Shown here piece after piece: positions 21,391 through 31,893 of a stretch of DNA of 64,000 bases. Origin of the DNA: Trichomonas tenax (lineage: Eukaryota; Parabasalia; Trichomonadida; Trichomonadidae); the NCBI GenBank assembly GCA_023091735.1, contig JALKBU010000029.1, positions 1 through 64,000 on the forward strand, in the 5' to 3' direction. Each line of letters opens with the position of its first letter. The first letter of the stretch is position 1. Below the pieces are notes generated by a model. It was not told the origin of the DNA. It searched no databases and saw only the letters and a list, made by a program, of their open reading frames with translations. The position numbers and the translations under genes are program-made.

Positions 21391-24300
21391 ATGGATGCTT
21401 TCTATGAAGAGTTTTTGAAAATTCTTGGCGCAGTGAGGTACCAAGCTGGTACGCTGTGGTACAGGGATCTCAAGCGTCAGATATCTGAAGTAGAACAGTA
21501 CATTCAATCAAAACCAGATAATTTCGATCTGAAAAAAGCCTTAGTTCCACTCTGGTCGGCCTTTGATATCGGCCCAGCATTCCAAAACGTGATCATCGAT
21601 GGCCTCACCATCGTTTGCAGGCTCCATAGGATTCCTGCGCAGACTTTCTTGAAAATAATCGATGTTTTAATGCGCTCAAATCCAAATCCTCTTGATGGAT
21701 CCATTCCTAAGATGTGCGACCTCGCAATGGCTATGTATAAGAACTACAATTCTCAATTTACACTTCACGGAGTTTATTTAAGAAACTTATTAACGGTATT
21801 TTTCAAAATTTTCTCCATAACTGATCAACAGGACATCCTGCTGACAGTTAGAGATGTCTTAAAAGAAATAATCAACAGTCTTTTCGAAAATTACGGAACA
21901 ATTATTCCGATTAAACGCTCAGCAAACATATCTACATACGCTAAAAACATTGTATCGACGCTTCTGCAGAACTCTGCACACATTAGAAAGTTCTTGAAGC
22001 AGGTTATTTCAACTGGAGATTGCTCTGCTTCGATTTTCGACTGCGATCTTTTCGTTTTATTCAGTTTGATCACGAAATGTATTGAAGCACGCGTTAATAT
22101 CAATTCTAGCCGCTACGCACTTGTTTTGTTACTTTATTGCCTCGAATTTCACTCAAACAGTCCATTTTACAAGTCAACAACATTCAAATACATTCTTCAG
22201 AACCAAATTCATGTCTCTTTCTTGTCAATGTTCTTGAAAGGCCAAATCGAGCATCAATTTTCTACATCGAAGATTTTGAAGATCGTATGGTCTAAATTCG
22301 CAGATTTTTACCAAGATGGGCTCTATGAAATTATTCATAACGGCTTAGTAACAACAATGAAATCTCCAGATCCCGAAATTGTTGCAAGATCGCTTAAAAT
22401 ATGTCGCGAAATGTCAACTCTTCCTCAATTCTTCGTAGATATCTTCGTAAATTACGATTGTGACCCCAATGGAATTTATGTTAATGCTTTCCAGGAGATA
22501 TTCGAGAAAATCACAGCTCTTTCATACCCAGACATGCCAGTGAAGCGCGAGCAACTCGATGCTCTTGAAGTTATTGTAGAAATCCTGCAATCAATGTGGA
22601 CTTATTTCTCTAACTTTGAAATTTCCACAGAGAACGTCGAGGCACCGCAGGACTTCCTTGAAGCAAAGAAGACAAAAGCAAAGCTCGATATAGGTTTGGA
22701 ACTGTTCAAGAAATCTCCAAAGAAAGGAATGGCTTTCTTCATTCAGGAAGGATTTACAACAGATGATTCTCAGTCTATTGCTAAGTTCATATACAGCACA
22801 CATCCACTCAATCCAACAGCCGTCGGTGAGTATATCGCTGATAAGAATAACATTGAGATCCTCAAGGAATATGTCGAGTGCTTCAACTTCAAAGGCATGA
22901 GTTTTGAGGCTGCTTTCAGAACATTCCTGCAGAGTTTCACGATCCCCGGTGAAGCACAGATGATTGATAGATGCATGGAGCAGTTCGGCACGAAGTTCTA
23001 CAACGACAATCCAAACGTTTTCTCGTGCGCAGATACTTGCTATATTCTTTCTTTCTCTGCTTTGATGTTGAACACAGACTCCCACAACAAGGCAATCAAG
23101 GACCACATGACTTTCCCACAGTTTATTGCCAACAACAAAGGCATTGATGCAGGTCATGATCTTCCAGAAGATTTCCTTCGCGATCTCTACAACGGAATCA
23201 CTTCAAAGGAAATCTGCGTTCTTCCAAACTCAGTTCCTTCCCTCTCCTTACTCACTCTTGAGCAGCGCAGCCAGCTCTATAACATGCAGTGCGCACAGAT
23301 GATCGAAGATGCCAAAGAGAAGTCGAGGTTGACTGATCACTCTTTCCATCACTCGGAATCTCCTCTTTTCATCGGCCCAATGTTCCAATCTATTTGGGGC
23401 GGTGCTCTTGGTGCTCTCACAATGACATTGCAGCAGTCCGATGATCCAGCAGTCTACAATCTTTGCCTTAAGGGCCTCACGCTTGCTGTCCATATTGCTT
23501 CTCACTGCTTCGTTGAGAATGCTTTGGATACTTTAGTCGATTCATTCTCCAAGTTCACAAACTTGAGAAAGAACCTCAGCGAGGTTATGCCGAAGAACAT
23601 TGACTGCACAAATGCATTGCTCAGAATCGCCATCGAAGACAAGAACTTCCTGAGAGGCGCTTGGGAGATTGTTTTGGCAGAAATCTCAGCATTGGACAGA
23701 AAGAAGGACGATTTAACAAATGCAGACACAACATTGATCGATGAACTCTTCATGGCTACAGATACATTGGATAGAGAATCTATCGCCGACTTCTTGAAGT
23801 CTTTAGTTGCCGTTTCTAGAGCAGAATTGAACGAGAAGGAGCCGCGAAAGTTCTCGTTACAACAGTTGGCTGTTGTTGCGCACTTCAACATGAAGCGTCC
23901 AAGATTCATTTGGGTCGCAATCTGGGGCACAATTGGTGAGCACTTATCCAGTGTTGGAACGAGCGAGAACGAGAACATGGCTGACATCACAATCGATATA
24001 TTAAGACAGCTTGCAATCAAGTTCATGGCGGAAGAAGAACTTTCACAGTTCCACTTCCAGGAGCACTTCATGAAGCCATTCCAGTTCATCTTCGAGAGGC
24101 AGAAGCTTCAGGGACCAAAGCGTTTAGTCATCGACTGCATTGCAATGCTTGCAAGAGAGCTTGGACACAAGCTTAAATCAGGTTGGGCAACAGTCATTTC
24201 TATTCTCATTTCTGCCGCAAAGGAGGAAGGTGTTGTTAAGCAGACTGCATTAGACTTATTCAAGTTCATAATGAGCAAGAGTCTTGCATCAGTTGTTGAC

Positions 24301-24426
24301 TGCAATGTCGCTCTTCAGAACGCAATCAATGCTTATGAACCAACTATCGGAAAAGAAGAGTCAGAAGCATACAGGCAGAAACTCAATGAAGCTGTCCAGT
24401 CAAAGAAAGATAAGTCTAAGAAATAA
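21391..24426 (+). CDS. Sec7-domain ARF guanine-nucleotide exchange factor (BIG/GBF-like)
   Basis: About 1011 residues. The Sec7 domain spans roughly 432-612. It holds the catalytic glutamate finger FTIPGEAQMIDR (E at about residue 521) and the hallmark YILSFSALMLNTDSHNKAIKDHMTFPQF. The regions before (DCB/HUS-like helical repeats, about 1-420) and after (HDS-like helical repeats, 620-1000) match the layout of large Golgi/trans-Golgi ArfGEFs. It would load ARF GTPases with GTP to recruit COPI or clathrin adaptors. The C-terminus is lysine-rich (KKDKSKK). The upstream in-frame TTG at 21364 is not used as start; the ATG at 21391 (MDAFYEEFLK) fits better. The ORF is intact and its second half uses more G+C-ending codons. 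Whether it is BIG or GBF type needs a tree. Confidence 0.93.
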   Translation: MDAFYEEFLKILGAVRYQAGTLWYRDLKRQISEVEQYIQSKPDNFDLKKALVPLWSAFDIGPAFQNVIIDGLTIVCRLHRIPAQTFLKIIDVLMRSNPNPLDGSIPKMCDLAMAMYKNYNSQFTLHGVYLRNLLTVFFKIFSITDQQDILLTVRDVLKEIINSLFENYGTIIPIKRSANISTYAKNIVSTLLQNSAHIRKFLKQVISTGDCSASIFDCDLFVLFSLITKCIEARVNINSSRYALVLLLYCLEFHSNSPFYKSTTFKYILQNQIHVSFLSMFLKGQIEHQFSTSKILKIVWSKFADFYQDGLYEIIHNGLVTTMKSPDPEIVARSLKICREMSTLPQFFVDIFVNYDCDPNGIYVNAFQEIFEKITALSYPDMPVKREQLDALEVIVEILQSMWTYFSNFEISTENVEAPQDFLEAKKTKAKLDIGLELFKKSPKKGMAFFIQEGFTTDDSQSIAKFIYSTHPLNPTAVGEYIADKNNIEILKEYVECFNFKGMSFEAAFRTFLQSFTIPGEAQMIDRCMEQFGTKFYNDNPNVFSCADTCYILSFSALMLNTDSHNKAIKDHMTFPQFIANNKGIDAGHDLPEDFLRDLYNGITSKEICVLPNSVPSLSLLTLEQRSQLYNMQCAQMIEDAKEKSRLTDHSFHHSESPLFIGPMFQSIWGGALGALTMTLQQSDDPAVYNLCLKGLTLAVHIASHCFVENALDTLVDSFSKFTNLRKNLSEVMPKNIDCTNALLRIAIEDKNFLRGAWEIVLAEISALDRKKDDLTNADTTLIDELFMATDTLDRESIADFLKSLVAVSRAELNEKEPRKFSLQQLAVVAHFNMKRPRFIWVAIWGTIGEHLSSVGTSENENMADITIDILRQLAIKFMAEEELSQFHFQEHFMKPFQFIFERQKLQGPKRLVIDCIAMLARELGHKLKSGWATVISILISAAKEEGVVKQTALDLFKFIMSKSLASVVDCNVALQNAINAYEPTIGKEESEAYRQKLNEAVQSKKDKSKK

Positions 24427-24556
24427 GTTCTTTTAATGTAAGTGATTTTATATATACTTGTATACAATTAATAAAATGATGATTTTAGAACTAAGAAGCG
24501 TTTTAGATTATAAATATATTCGCAGTCAAAAGAACATCACAATAGAGACATCTGTT

Positions 24557-24607
24557 CTTTTTATAAAAATATTGATGTATGAATGAAATCAATATTTTTA
24601 TAAAAAG
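24557..24607. repeat. Perfect 20-base hairpin downstream of the Sec7 gene
   Basis: The arms CTTTTTATAAAAATATTGAT (24557-24576) and its exact complement (24588-24607) enclose an 11-base loop, 130 bases past the Sec7 stop. It may be a small foldback remnant or a transcript-end structure. The rest of 24427-25058 has no gene that I can see. Confidence 0.6.
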
Positions 24608-25058
24608 TGGATCTATACCATTGGATATATCATCAATATGTTGAAGCATTTCATCCAACAGCTAAGAATAAGACTTGATTTTGGTAATTGGATATCTTGA
24701 TATTGACTCTAAAATGAGATAATCTGATTGACGGGTGTGGAGCAGTACTCACTCAAGGTGAATAAGCGCATTTCCATAACATTTTAGATTTTTTCAATAA
24801 ATATAGAACTAGATTAAGCACATTTCAGAGGGATGTTCATATTATCCGATTTAAGCTAAATCAATCATAAATTTCGATCTGATTCACGACAAGTGATCAT
24901 ACTTAAGAGAAAGCTGTGTGATTATGGATTATCTATATGATTTCCGGTGGTATTTATAGACATTGGAAGTAAAAAAGACGTAAATTTGCAAATAAAGGAT
25001 AATTTAATTTGGCATAATGATTTAGGAATTCACAACTAACGATGTACAATGATGATCT

Positions 25059-25325
25059 TTACTCTTCACTCTCATCATCAGATTTCTTCTTGTCCTTCTT
25101 TCCCTTCTTTTCTTTCTTTGGCTTCTTTTCCTTCTTTGGATCATCCTTGTGCTCCTCGTTGTACTTCTTAGCCTCCTCGTTGTACTTCTTCTTCTCGTCT
25201 TCAGAGAGTTCCTTCCACATCTGTCCGATCTTCTGTGAGATGCCCTTGAAGTCTAAGTCTGGGTTGTCCTCCTTTACCTTTGCGCGCTGCTCCTTAACAA
25301 AACATGTGTAGCCTGATAATCCCAT
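25059..25325 (-). CDS. Small HMG-box (HMGB-like) chromatin protein
   Basis: 88 residues. One HMG box (about 1-62) shows YTCFVKEQRAKVKEDNPDLDFKGISQKIGQMWKELSEDEKKKYNEEAKK broken into the expected three helices, with the conserved W and KKKY. It is followed by a lysine-rich tail with PKKEKK repeats and an acidic end (DDESEE), as in HMGB proteins and yeast Nhp6. It should bend DNA without sequence preference. The frame extends upstream to a TTG, but the ATG at 25325 (MGLSGYTCF) is favoured because TTCATTTCTCAC, an initiator-like string, sits directly before it. The third codon positions are GC-rich, which suggests strong expression. Confidence 0.9.
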   Translation of the reverse strand: MGLSGYTCFVKEQRAKVKEDNPDLDFKGISQKIGQMWKELSEDEKKKYNEEAKKYNEEHKDDPKKEKKPKKEKKGKKDKKKSDDESEE

Positions 25326-26684
25326 GTGAGAAATGAACTGTTTCAAAATCCTTTCAAATCCAAAGCTTTTTTTCCCGCCAAAACTAAGACATTGAATTTT
25401 GCCCGCCAAAAAAATTTTTCATAGTATTATGACATATATCGCAGATGCAGCTTATTTTTAGATTTTAAACGATTTTTATCATCATAGAGTTTTTATTCGA
25501 TATTCAGCATTTGTACACTACATAAAGTCTAAATTCAACAAAAGGCGAAAAATTAAAAAGCTTAGTTCACTTTTCTATTTGTGTTTTTTTTATAAGACAA
25601 AAAATTGTTAACTATATATATTACTTCGCATAGTAGATCTAAATTTAATAAAATCGAAAAATGCGGTTTTGTTTTTTTGTAAAACGTGTCATTTCATTTG
25701 AGAAATTTACAATGGTCCATTATGATTATCTTGGATCTGGAATGAGCAAATTTTTATTATTGTAAGTTAGAAAATCATCAATGTGCATTTTTTTGGAGCA
25801 AAATAGAATGTCTTAAAACTTAAACAATAAACAGTTTATACAAAAATATTGTGATATTACGTTAAGAATAGGGTTGTTGTCATTTGATCGAAATTTCTCA
25901 AAATTGAAAAATGATCATTTTCTTATTATTATTTGATGGCTAGTTAGGAATTTTTATAAAAAGCCGATTTTGTGAATCCATGGAGGTCATAATCATAGTA
26001 AAACTATATCGCAATGCAATAACGAAGGGTTTTTGGGTATAACTTATACAGCCATTTTAGATCCATTCATGATGTACTGTCTAATGCCTCGTTATGCGAA
26101 TTGACTTAATATCTCTCATATCTTTTAACACATAAGTTGATATTGGAGACTAAACACGCTAGTGTATCTCTAGACTTCTCTATGGCCTATCAATTCTATA
26201 ACACTATATAGGATATATGTGTTATTTACATGAAATATCTGATCGATTTTTTCATTTTTTCTATATAGAAGGGAAATAAAACAAACATTGATCTGCCATA
26301 TGAAATTACTGATTTTTCTTATAACATAGAGTACAAGAGGATTTCAATATCAAATTCAATTTTGGATTTCCGCTTAAAATACATAATATCAATTATGAAT
26401 TATCCTACACTGCAAAATTGAAAATATTTCCCTGAAGCTAAAAGTTTGGTTATCTCTTCCATATCGTGCTGGTGCAACATATGAAGAAAATGCCTAAGAA
26501 TCTAAATCTAAATTTGTCTATAAAAAATTTACGTATTGGTAAAGTATCATAAGAAAATGACCATTTCTAGTGCAAAAAGGTGTGATTCTGACTTAATATG
26601 CTTTACGCGATTACATGGCAGATTTTCACCAAATGAAAAACTAATATAGGGTTTGAAATATTTATTGAGGAGGTAGACAAAAAA
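25326..26684. other. Intergenic, AT-rich, no gene seen
   Basis: About 1.3 kb with no convincing frame and no repeats detected by eye, apart from the promoter-like motif at 26611-26622. Confidence 0.5.
26611..26622 (+). promoter_or_regulatory. TTACATGGCAGA motif upstream of Csl4
   Basis: TTACATGGCAGATTTTCACC lies 63-74 bases before the ATG at 26685. The same GGCAGA ending occurs before LSm3 (47568-47580). Confidence 0.5.
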
Positions 26685-27137
26685 ATGGAACAAATAAGGA
26701 TTCTTCTTCCAGGAGACACTCTTCCACTCAATTCAAAGCGCGACGACAATTTTATGATGAAAAAGGACGGTTCCAAGTACACCACTGTACTCGGAAAAAT
26801 CGAAAATGACGAATTTTACAGCATTCGTGGTGCAATTATTCCTAAAATCGATGATATCGTTATCGGTCGTGTTATTCGTGCCAAAAGGAAAGAGTTACAC
26901 TTAGTTTTATTGACATGCAACAACCAGCAACTTCAATCTCCTTTATTAGCTGAATTACGTTCTGTTGATATCCAAGAACACGACGTAGATAATGTTATCG
27001 CATCAAACTTTGCTAAGCCAGGCGATTTAATTCAAGCTCAGGTCGTTGCTTTAGGTCGTTCTGGATTTTATGCACAACTTTCAACAGCTAAAGAAGGAAT
27101 GGGCGTTATAACAATAGAAGAGGCAAAAGAGCAATAA
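26685..27137 (+). CDS. CSL4: RNA exosome cap subunit Csl4 (EXOSC1-like), short form
   Basis: 150 residues. The N-terminal domain begins with ILLPGDTLPLNSK, matching the family's VIPGERL. An S1 RNA-binding domain follows (about 60-145), with DDIVIGRVIRAKRKELHLVLL, AKPGDLIQAQVVALGRSGFYAQLSTAKEGMGVI resembling the family's RPGDIVLAKVISLG and YLLTTAENELGVV. Csl4 is one of three S1 cap proteins of the nuclear and cytoplasmic exosome that degrades and processes RNA. The protein ends after the S1 domain, so the C-terminal zinc-ribbon-like domain of animal and yeast Csl4 (about 195-290 residues in all) is missing. The stop is followed by AT-rich noncoding sequence, so this looks like natural length. 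The start is the ATG of MEQIRILLPG. Confidence 0.85.
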   Translation: MEQIRILLPGDTLPLNSKRDDNFMMKKDGSKYTTVLGKIENDEFYSIRGAIIPKIDDIVIGRVIRAKRKELHLVLLTCNNQQLQSPLLAELRSVDIQEHDVDNVIASNFAKPGDLIQAQVVALGRSGFYAQLSTAKEGMGVITIEEAKEQ

Positions 27138-27944
27138 GAAATTCACAAATTGTTTAGATAGTACTTTATTTTTTTTGTATTTGAATAAATAAATCTATGA
27201 TGTTATATTAAACTATAAGTTTATTTTGGCAGAACGATGTCTCTTGTTTTTATAACATAATGATTGAAATTAATTTCAATCTCATATTGAATCTTTTTAA
27301 ACATGTGTATTTGATCATTCATATACATTGAGGATTGCATTGAATATGTACGTAGAGTAGTTTTAAGATATTTTAATAGGTTTTGAATTCAGATATTCAA
27401 CTATTAAATATCATAAATGGTTCTTCACTCATATAAAAAAGCAAACTACATGAAATGCTTCATGAAATATAATTCTTATTTATTATATATATCTATTACA
27501 TATAGTTTTTGCTGCATCAATGGTCTTCGGTAAAAGTATATCTTATGTATATATTCAAATATAGCACTACTATGGAGTGTGTATAATGACATAGGATTTA
27601 AAGCCTTGAAACAGAGATTCTCAAAGTGTTTATATAATTATTTGCTGAAGTGTAGAAAATGCAATGGTAACTTATTTAGTGTAGGTGAATCTGAAGCATG
27701 TGGCATTGATTTAGATGATATTTAAGATTTTAATTTACATTGTCAAATTGGCAGATTTAAACATATATTTAAAAAAAGCATTAATTCCTACGACAACATA
27801 TAGATATTTAAAGAAATTTAAGAACTGTAGGCAAAAAGGGAGATATTAATAAAGTAAAATTGCAAAATAAATATAAATTACCAACTTCATTCAGATCCCT
27901 ATTTATTTACGAAAGACCCTTTCATAATCATATTAATAAACAGA
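27138..27944. other. Intergenic, AT-rich, no gene seen
   Basis: No open frame or repeat of note is seen in this 800-base gap. Confidence 0.5.
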
Positions 27945-29132
27945 ATGAGGAGAGGAGGCAGCCAAGTGAGAATGTCAAATAAAGCGGAGGACGACGATGA
28001 CAAAAACACTGTTTGTCCGAAGCATAACAAGAAATTGGAGTACTTGTGTGTCCAATGTAACAAAAAATTATGTGCTGATTGCCTTTTTGAAGAGTTTACT
28101 GCCTCTGTGAAGCAGCACGTTAACCACAAAATCGATAAAATCGTGGACAAAAAGCAAGAAGCGATAGACAAACTGAAAGATGAACTTGATAGAGCTAAAT
28201 CTTTGAAAGAAAACATTACAAAACAGGTAAGATCATCTCCCAATACTGCAGAACAACTCGAAAAGCAGAAAAATGATATGATTATGGGTCTTTATTCATC
28301 ATTTCATGATTTTCAGAAAAATCTCGACAATCTTTACACACAGAGCGAAAAGAGACTACTAGAAGAAGTTTCTTCAATAGATACGCTTGTTGATAGAGCT
28401 GAAAAAACTGTGGACATGGCCAGCGCGATCATAACAACAAATGATGTTGGTGTTTTCATTGGATCAGCTGAGTTAATGCAAAAGATTGAAGAGTTCGCCA
28501 ATAATCCACCACCATTTAAGCATGAAAGACAAACATTTCCTGAAACTAATTTTATTCTTCCTAGAGAGGTCAGATTTGACTTTGATTTACCAGACTTTAC
28601 TTCATTGCTTGCAGCAGGATCCACAGAACGCCCATATATCTACACTCCTGAGTTTAAAGCATATGGAGCGAGATGGAGAGGAAAGCTTTATCCAAATGGT
28701 AATGGAAACGGAAGCAATACTCATATTTCGATGTTCTTAGAAGTTTTGCGAGGTTTTGATCGTCCTTTCCAGTTTAATTATCAAGTTTCAATTATTCATC
28801 CATCAAACGAAACTGCATTGGAGCGTCATTTCGTGTCTGAATTCCAGAATTTGGACTCTTGGGGATGGAATAGATTGGCACTTCTTGAAACTGTTAAGAA
28901 AGAAGGCTTTATATTCCCAGAAAATAAATTGCGGATTCAAATCAAGCTTTCACCAACCACATATTCGGTTTTGACTGAGATTTACTTGGATATTCTCGAA
29001 AGGAAGTGCGAAAAAATCGAAAAACTTAAGAAACAGTTGTCAGAAGCTGGTTTGCTTAATAAATCGAAAGATGAGCTCAATAGTGAGGTTTCGGACCTTG
29101 ATTGGAAGAAAGTTGAACTTCCTAAAGCATGA
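27945..29132 (+). CDS. B-box zinc finger, coiled-coil and MATH-domain protein (TRIM37-like without RING)
   Basis: 395 residues. A B-box2 zinc finger at about 23-60 has CPKHNKKLEYLCVQCNKKLCADC and later His residues (VNHK). A coiled coil follows (about 60-170), then a MATH/TRAF-like domain (about 220-350) with ARWRGKLYPNGNG, GFDRPFQFNYQVSIIHP and GWNRLALLE, and a short second coiled coil near 350-375. This is the order of TRIM37 minus its N-terminal RING. TRIM37 is a ubiquitin ligase acting on centrosomal and peroxisomal proteins; without a RING this protein may instead be an adaptor. The first ATG is used; a second at 27972 (MSNKAEDDDD) is equally plausible. Confidence 0.85.
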   Translation: MRRGGSQVRMSNKAEDDDDKNTVCPKHNKKLEYLCVQCNKKLCADCLFEEFTASVKQHVNHKIDKIVDKKQEAIDKLKDELDRAKSLKENITKQVRSSPNTAEQLEKQKNDMIMGLYSSFHDFQKNLDNLYTQSEKRLLEEVSSIDTLVDRAEKTVDMASAIITTNDVGVFIGSAELMQKIEEFANNPPPFKHERQTFPETNFILPREVRFDFDLPDFTSLLAAGSTERPYIYTPEFKAYGARWRGKLYPNGNGNGSNTHISMFLEVLRGFDRPFQFNYQVSIIHPSNETALERHFVSEFQNLDSWGWNRLALLETVKKEGFIFPENKLRIQIKLSPTTYSVLTEIYLDILERKCEKIEKLKKQLSEAGLLNKSKDELNSEVSDLDWKKVELPKA

Positions 29133-29383
29133 TTTAATAATCATCAAAATATTTTGTTTGTTACTATAAGTAAAAATATGATTTCATAGCTAACCTCATC
29201 TTTGATATAACAGTTATCACCAAAATATTGTTTTTTGCAGCTATTATTCAATATTTTTATTTTATTAACAGAAAAAGTTAATGAATATGCCATATGTAGG
29301 CTTTGTTTCTATTGGTTAAGGATTTGATTATGTTTTCTATTCGAATACATATTTAAATAAAGAATAACAACAAAATAAGACAA

Positions 29384-29734
29384 TTAAACTATCGGCATTC
29401 TATCGATTTGCTCATCTACAGATGAGTCGAACGTATCTTGGAAATAAAAACCGCCATCAACTCCGCCAAGTCCATCAGAAGAGCTCAATAAAAGTGGATT
29501 TCTTCCGAATGTATCATTTCCGTACACTAGTGGTGGCGGGCTCTGTGCTGTAACATCTGGTGTAATCCAGACAGGTGGAGCTGTCTTTCTTTCGAATTTT
29601 TCTTCTGATGCTTCTGAAGGCGTTGAAGAAGAAGAAGATTCTTCATCTACCGGCGGTTTTACTGGATTTTCTTCTGGTTTCTTTTGAGGCGTTGATTTCT
29701 CTTTTTTCGAAGTATGATCGACTTCTCTGCACAT
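29384..29734 (-). CDS. Low-complexity hypothetical protein
   Basis: 116 residues with no recognised domain. The composition is Ser/Glu/Pro-rich with a KKEKSTPQKKP basic patch, a run of five serines and acidic stretches, suggesting a disordered protein. The ATG (MCREVDHTSK) is preceded by a degenerate motif, AAAACGTGACAG on its strand (29753-29768 region), like those before the other genes. The frame is open with coding-like composition, so I judge it a probable gene of unknown role. Confidence 0.55.
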   Translation of the reverse strand: MCREVDHTSKKEKSTPQKKPEENPVKPPVDEESSSSSTPSEASEEKFERKTAPPVWITPDVTAQSPPPLVYGNDTFGRNPLLLSSSDGLGGVDGGFYFQDTFDSSVDEQIDRMPIV

Positions 29735-30408
29735 TTTATATTATTTTTAAAAAGCTGTCACGTTTTATAATTTTTTAAAAGCAACGCTGGATCATGAAGG
29801 AGTACTTTTTGTTGGTATTTTAGTATTGCACATGATATCTTAATTGCGATGATTCTTATTTATCAGAAAGCAAATTTGCATAATTTCTGAATGAATAATT
29901 GCGTTCTTTCATGTTTCATTATCAATGTATAAACTTCAAAAAGATCAACGATGTTTTAAAAATACGAGAATTCAATCTTTTCCTCGTTATTTTAATGATT
30001 TTCATGTTCATCGAACATCGCTCAAATAGCATATATGTCATTTCTTTAATTTATGCTGTTGGATCTTTTAAGCAATCTATATCATTCATTATCTAAAAAG
30101 AAATGATTTTAAAATAAAAATAAAAATTTATTCCGATGACTGTCCAGTTTATAATCCTATCTCTGTCAGTTACTGCTGTGAAAAGAATTTCACAACAGCC
30201 GGATGAATTGAGTACACTAGCACCCGAGGGCTGCTAGCACATCTTCCAATTGAACTGAAATTCATTTTCACAGGCTATCACAAAATTTTAGTCATTTTCG
30301 ACTATGTTTACGCTGCCTATGTCAAAATATTTCTTTCTCTCGCGAAAGAAAGTCAGAGCATATGCAAAAGATCCATTCTACATTATTTTAAGCTTTCCAG
30401 AAAAATTA

Positions 30409-30640
30409 GACTTTATTCGAATAAAGGTATCATTATTCTAATAAAGTCCTATTTGGAATAATGCAAAATTAGGAATAACGCATATTGGAATAGACCGGTT
30501 ATTACAAATTCCTCACTTTTTATTTGGAATTGCATCCTATATGCGCATATCCAATTAAAATAGGAATTAAACATAATGTTGCACTATAGGAATTAGTAAT
30601 TAGTAATAGGAATAATGGAATAATGCTCAATATAAGGATT
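30409..30640. mobile_element. Divergent solo terminal repeat of the 34 kb element family
   Basis: Repeated phrases TTTATTCGAATAAAGGT, TAATAAAGTCCTATTTGGAATAA, GGAATAATG, ATATGCGCATATCC and GGAATTAG occur in the order seen in the arm and inner edge of the element at 33971-34999. No partner arm was found nearby. Confidence 0.5.
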
Positions 30641-31661
30641 AATGATATTGTGAGAAATAAAAGTCTTCTAGAAATTTTATGATTCACATGCATAATTTAC
30701 TAAGCATGTTTAAGTATGCCATTATAGATCTCTTTTCATAAAATTTCAACCAGGTTATAGAATATTTCAACCATTTTAATCTACTTATGGTAAAAAATAC
30801 AATAGTTAGTTTGATGTAGATAAAAAATACGGGAATATAACATCCACAAGACTTATCTCGATCAGAATTCTAATCGAAATAAACTCAATAGTATTGCAAT
30901 TAAGTACATGCAATCAATCGATTCTCTCTGAATTAACAACTCATCTGCAAACTGGTCTAACATCATTGATTATACGAAAGAAATAAATACATCTAATTTA
31001 CCTATAATCACCAATGGTTTGTTGATTTTATACGCTTTATTCACTAAATTATTCAGCAAAAGTTTTAAAAGCTTTGATTCGAATGCTGAACTATGCTTAC
31101 GCTCATGAAAATATCAGAGGCAGTCCTCCTTTCTAGTACCTTAGTGATTTCATCGACGATTTAATTGTTTATTTTATTTTTTGAGAAACATCTAAAAGCT
31201 CTACAAGCTGATCTGTATAGACACAATATCATGATGCTGCAAAAAATAGAGTTTTTTTTTATTTTTTGGCACATTGAGTACTACTCGAATCGATTATACG
31301 TATATCAGTTCAAAGGAAATACTATTCTATCAAGGTCGTCAAACACGATAATCTGGATGATCACCATATCATCATGATGCTGCAAGTAATGAAGTCTTTT
31401 TTATTTGAAGAATTGATTCATAACTTGCACTCGATTGATTGTTTAGAGATTAATGATTCCATTTATTGAGTCATCTATTATAAGTTTGATAAAGGGGTAT
31501 GTAACAATTCTTCCTCTAATTTATCAATGAATTATTTTCCTCTCATATATATCAACTATCTTTTTGTATATGTTTCCAAAGCTAATTAATTGGTATATTA
31601 TGCCCAGCGTTTGTTTGTCTGACAATATTCATAATTTTTAAGCAGTAAGTTCTTTGTTATG

Positions 31662-31893
31662 TCTGGATGCATCGCTGCTAGATCACCAGGTCATCCTTCA
31701 CTATGAGGCCACAACTACTCATAATGAAGTCTTCTTTGGCTTCCAACATTGAGTTCAATCCATTTCAACCTATTGACACTTTTCCATTTTTTCTCGTGCA
31801 AACATGTCACTTTCCTTTATTTTGACATTTTGACTTTACATGTCAAAAAGTTGCATGTCAGAAAAGCACGTTGTTCTATTTTGTCCCAGTCCC
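31662..31893 (-). repeat. Promoter-bearing dispersed repeat, copy 2
   Basis: This matches 12856-13088 over its whole length with scattered substitutions. It contains the TGACATGTAAAGTCA-like motif, a nearby TTGCATGTCAG, and the same 23-codon minus-strand frame ending at TAG. Confidence 0.6.
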
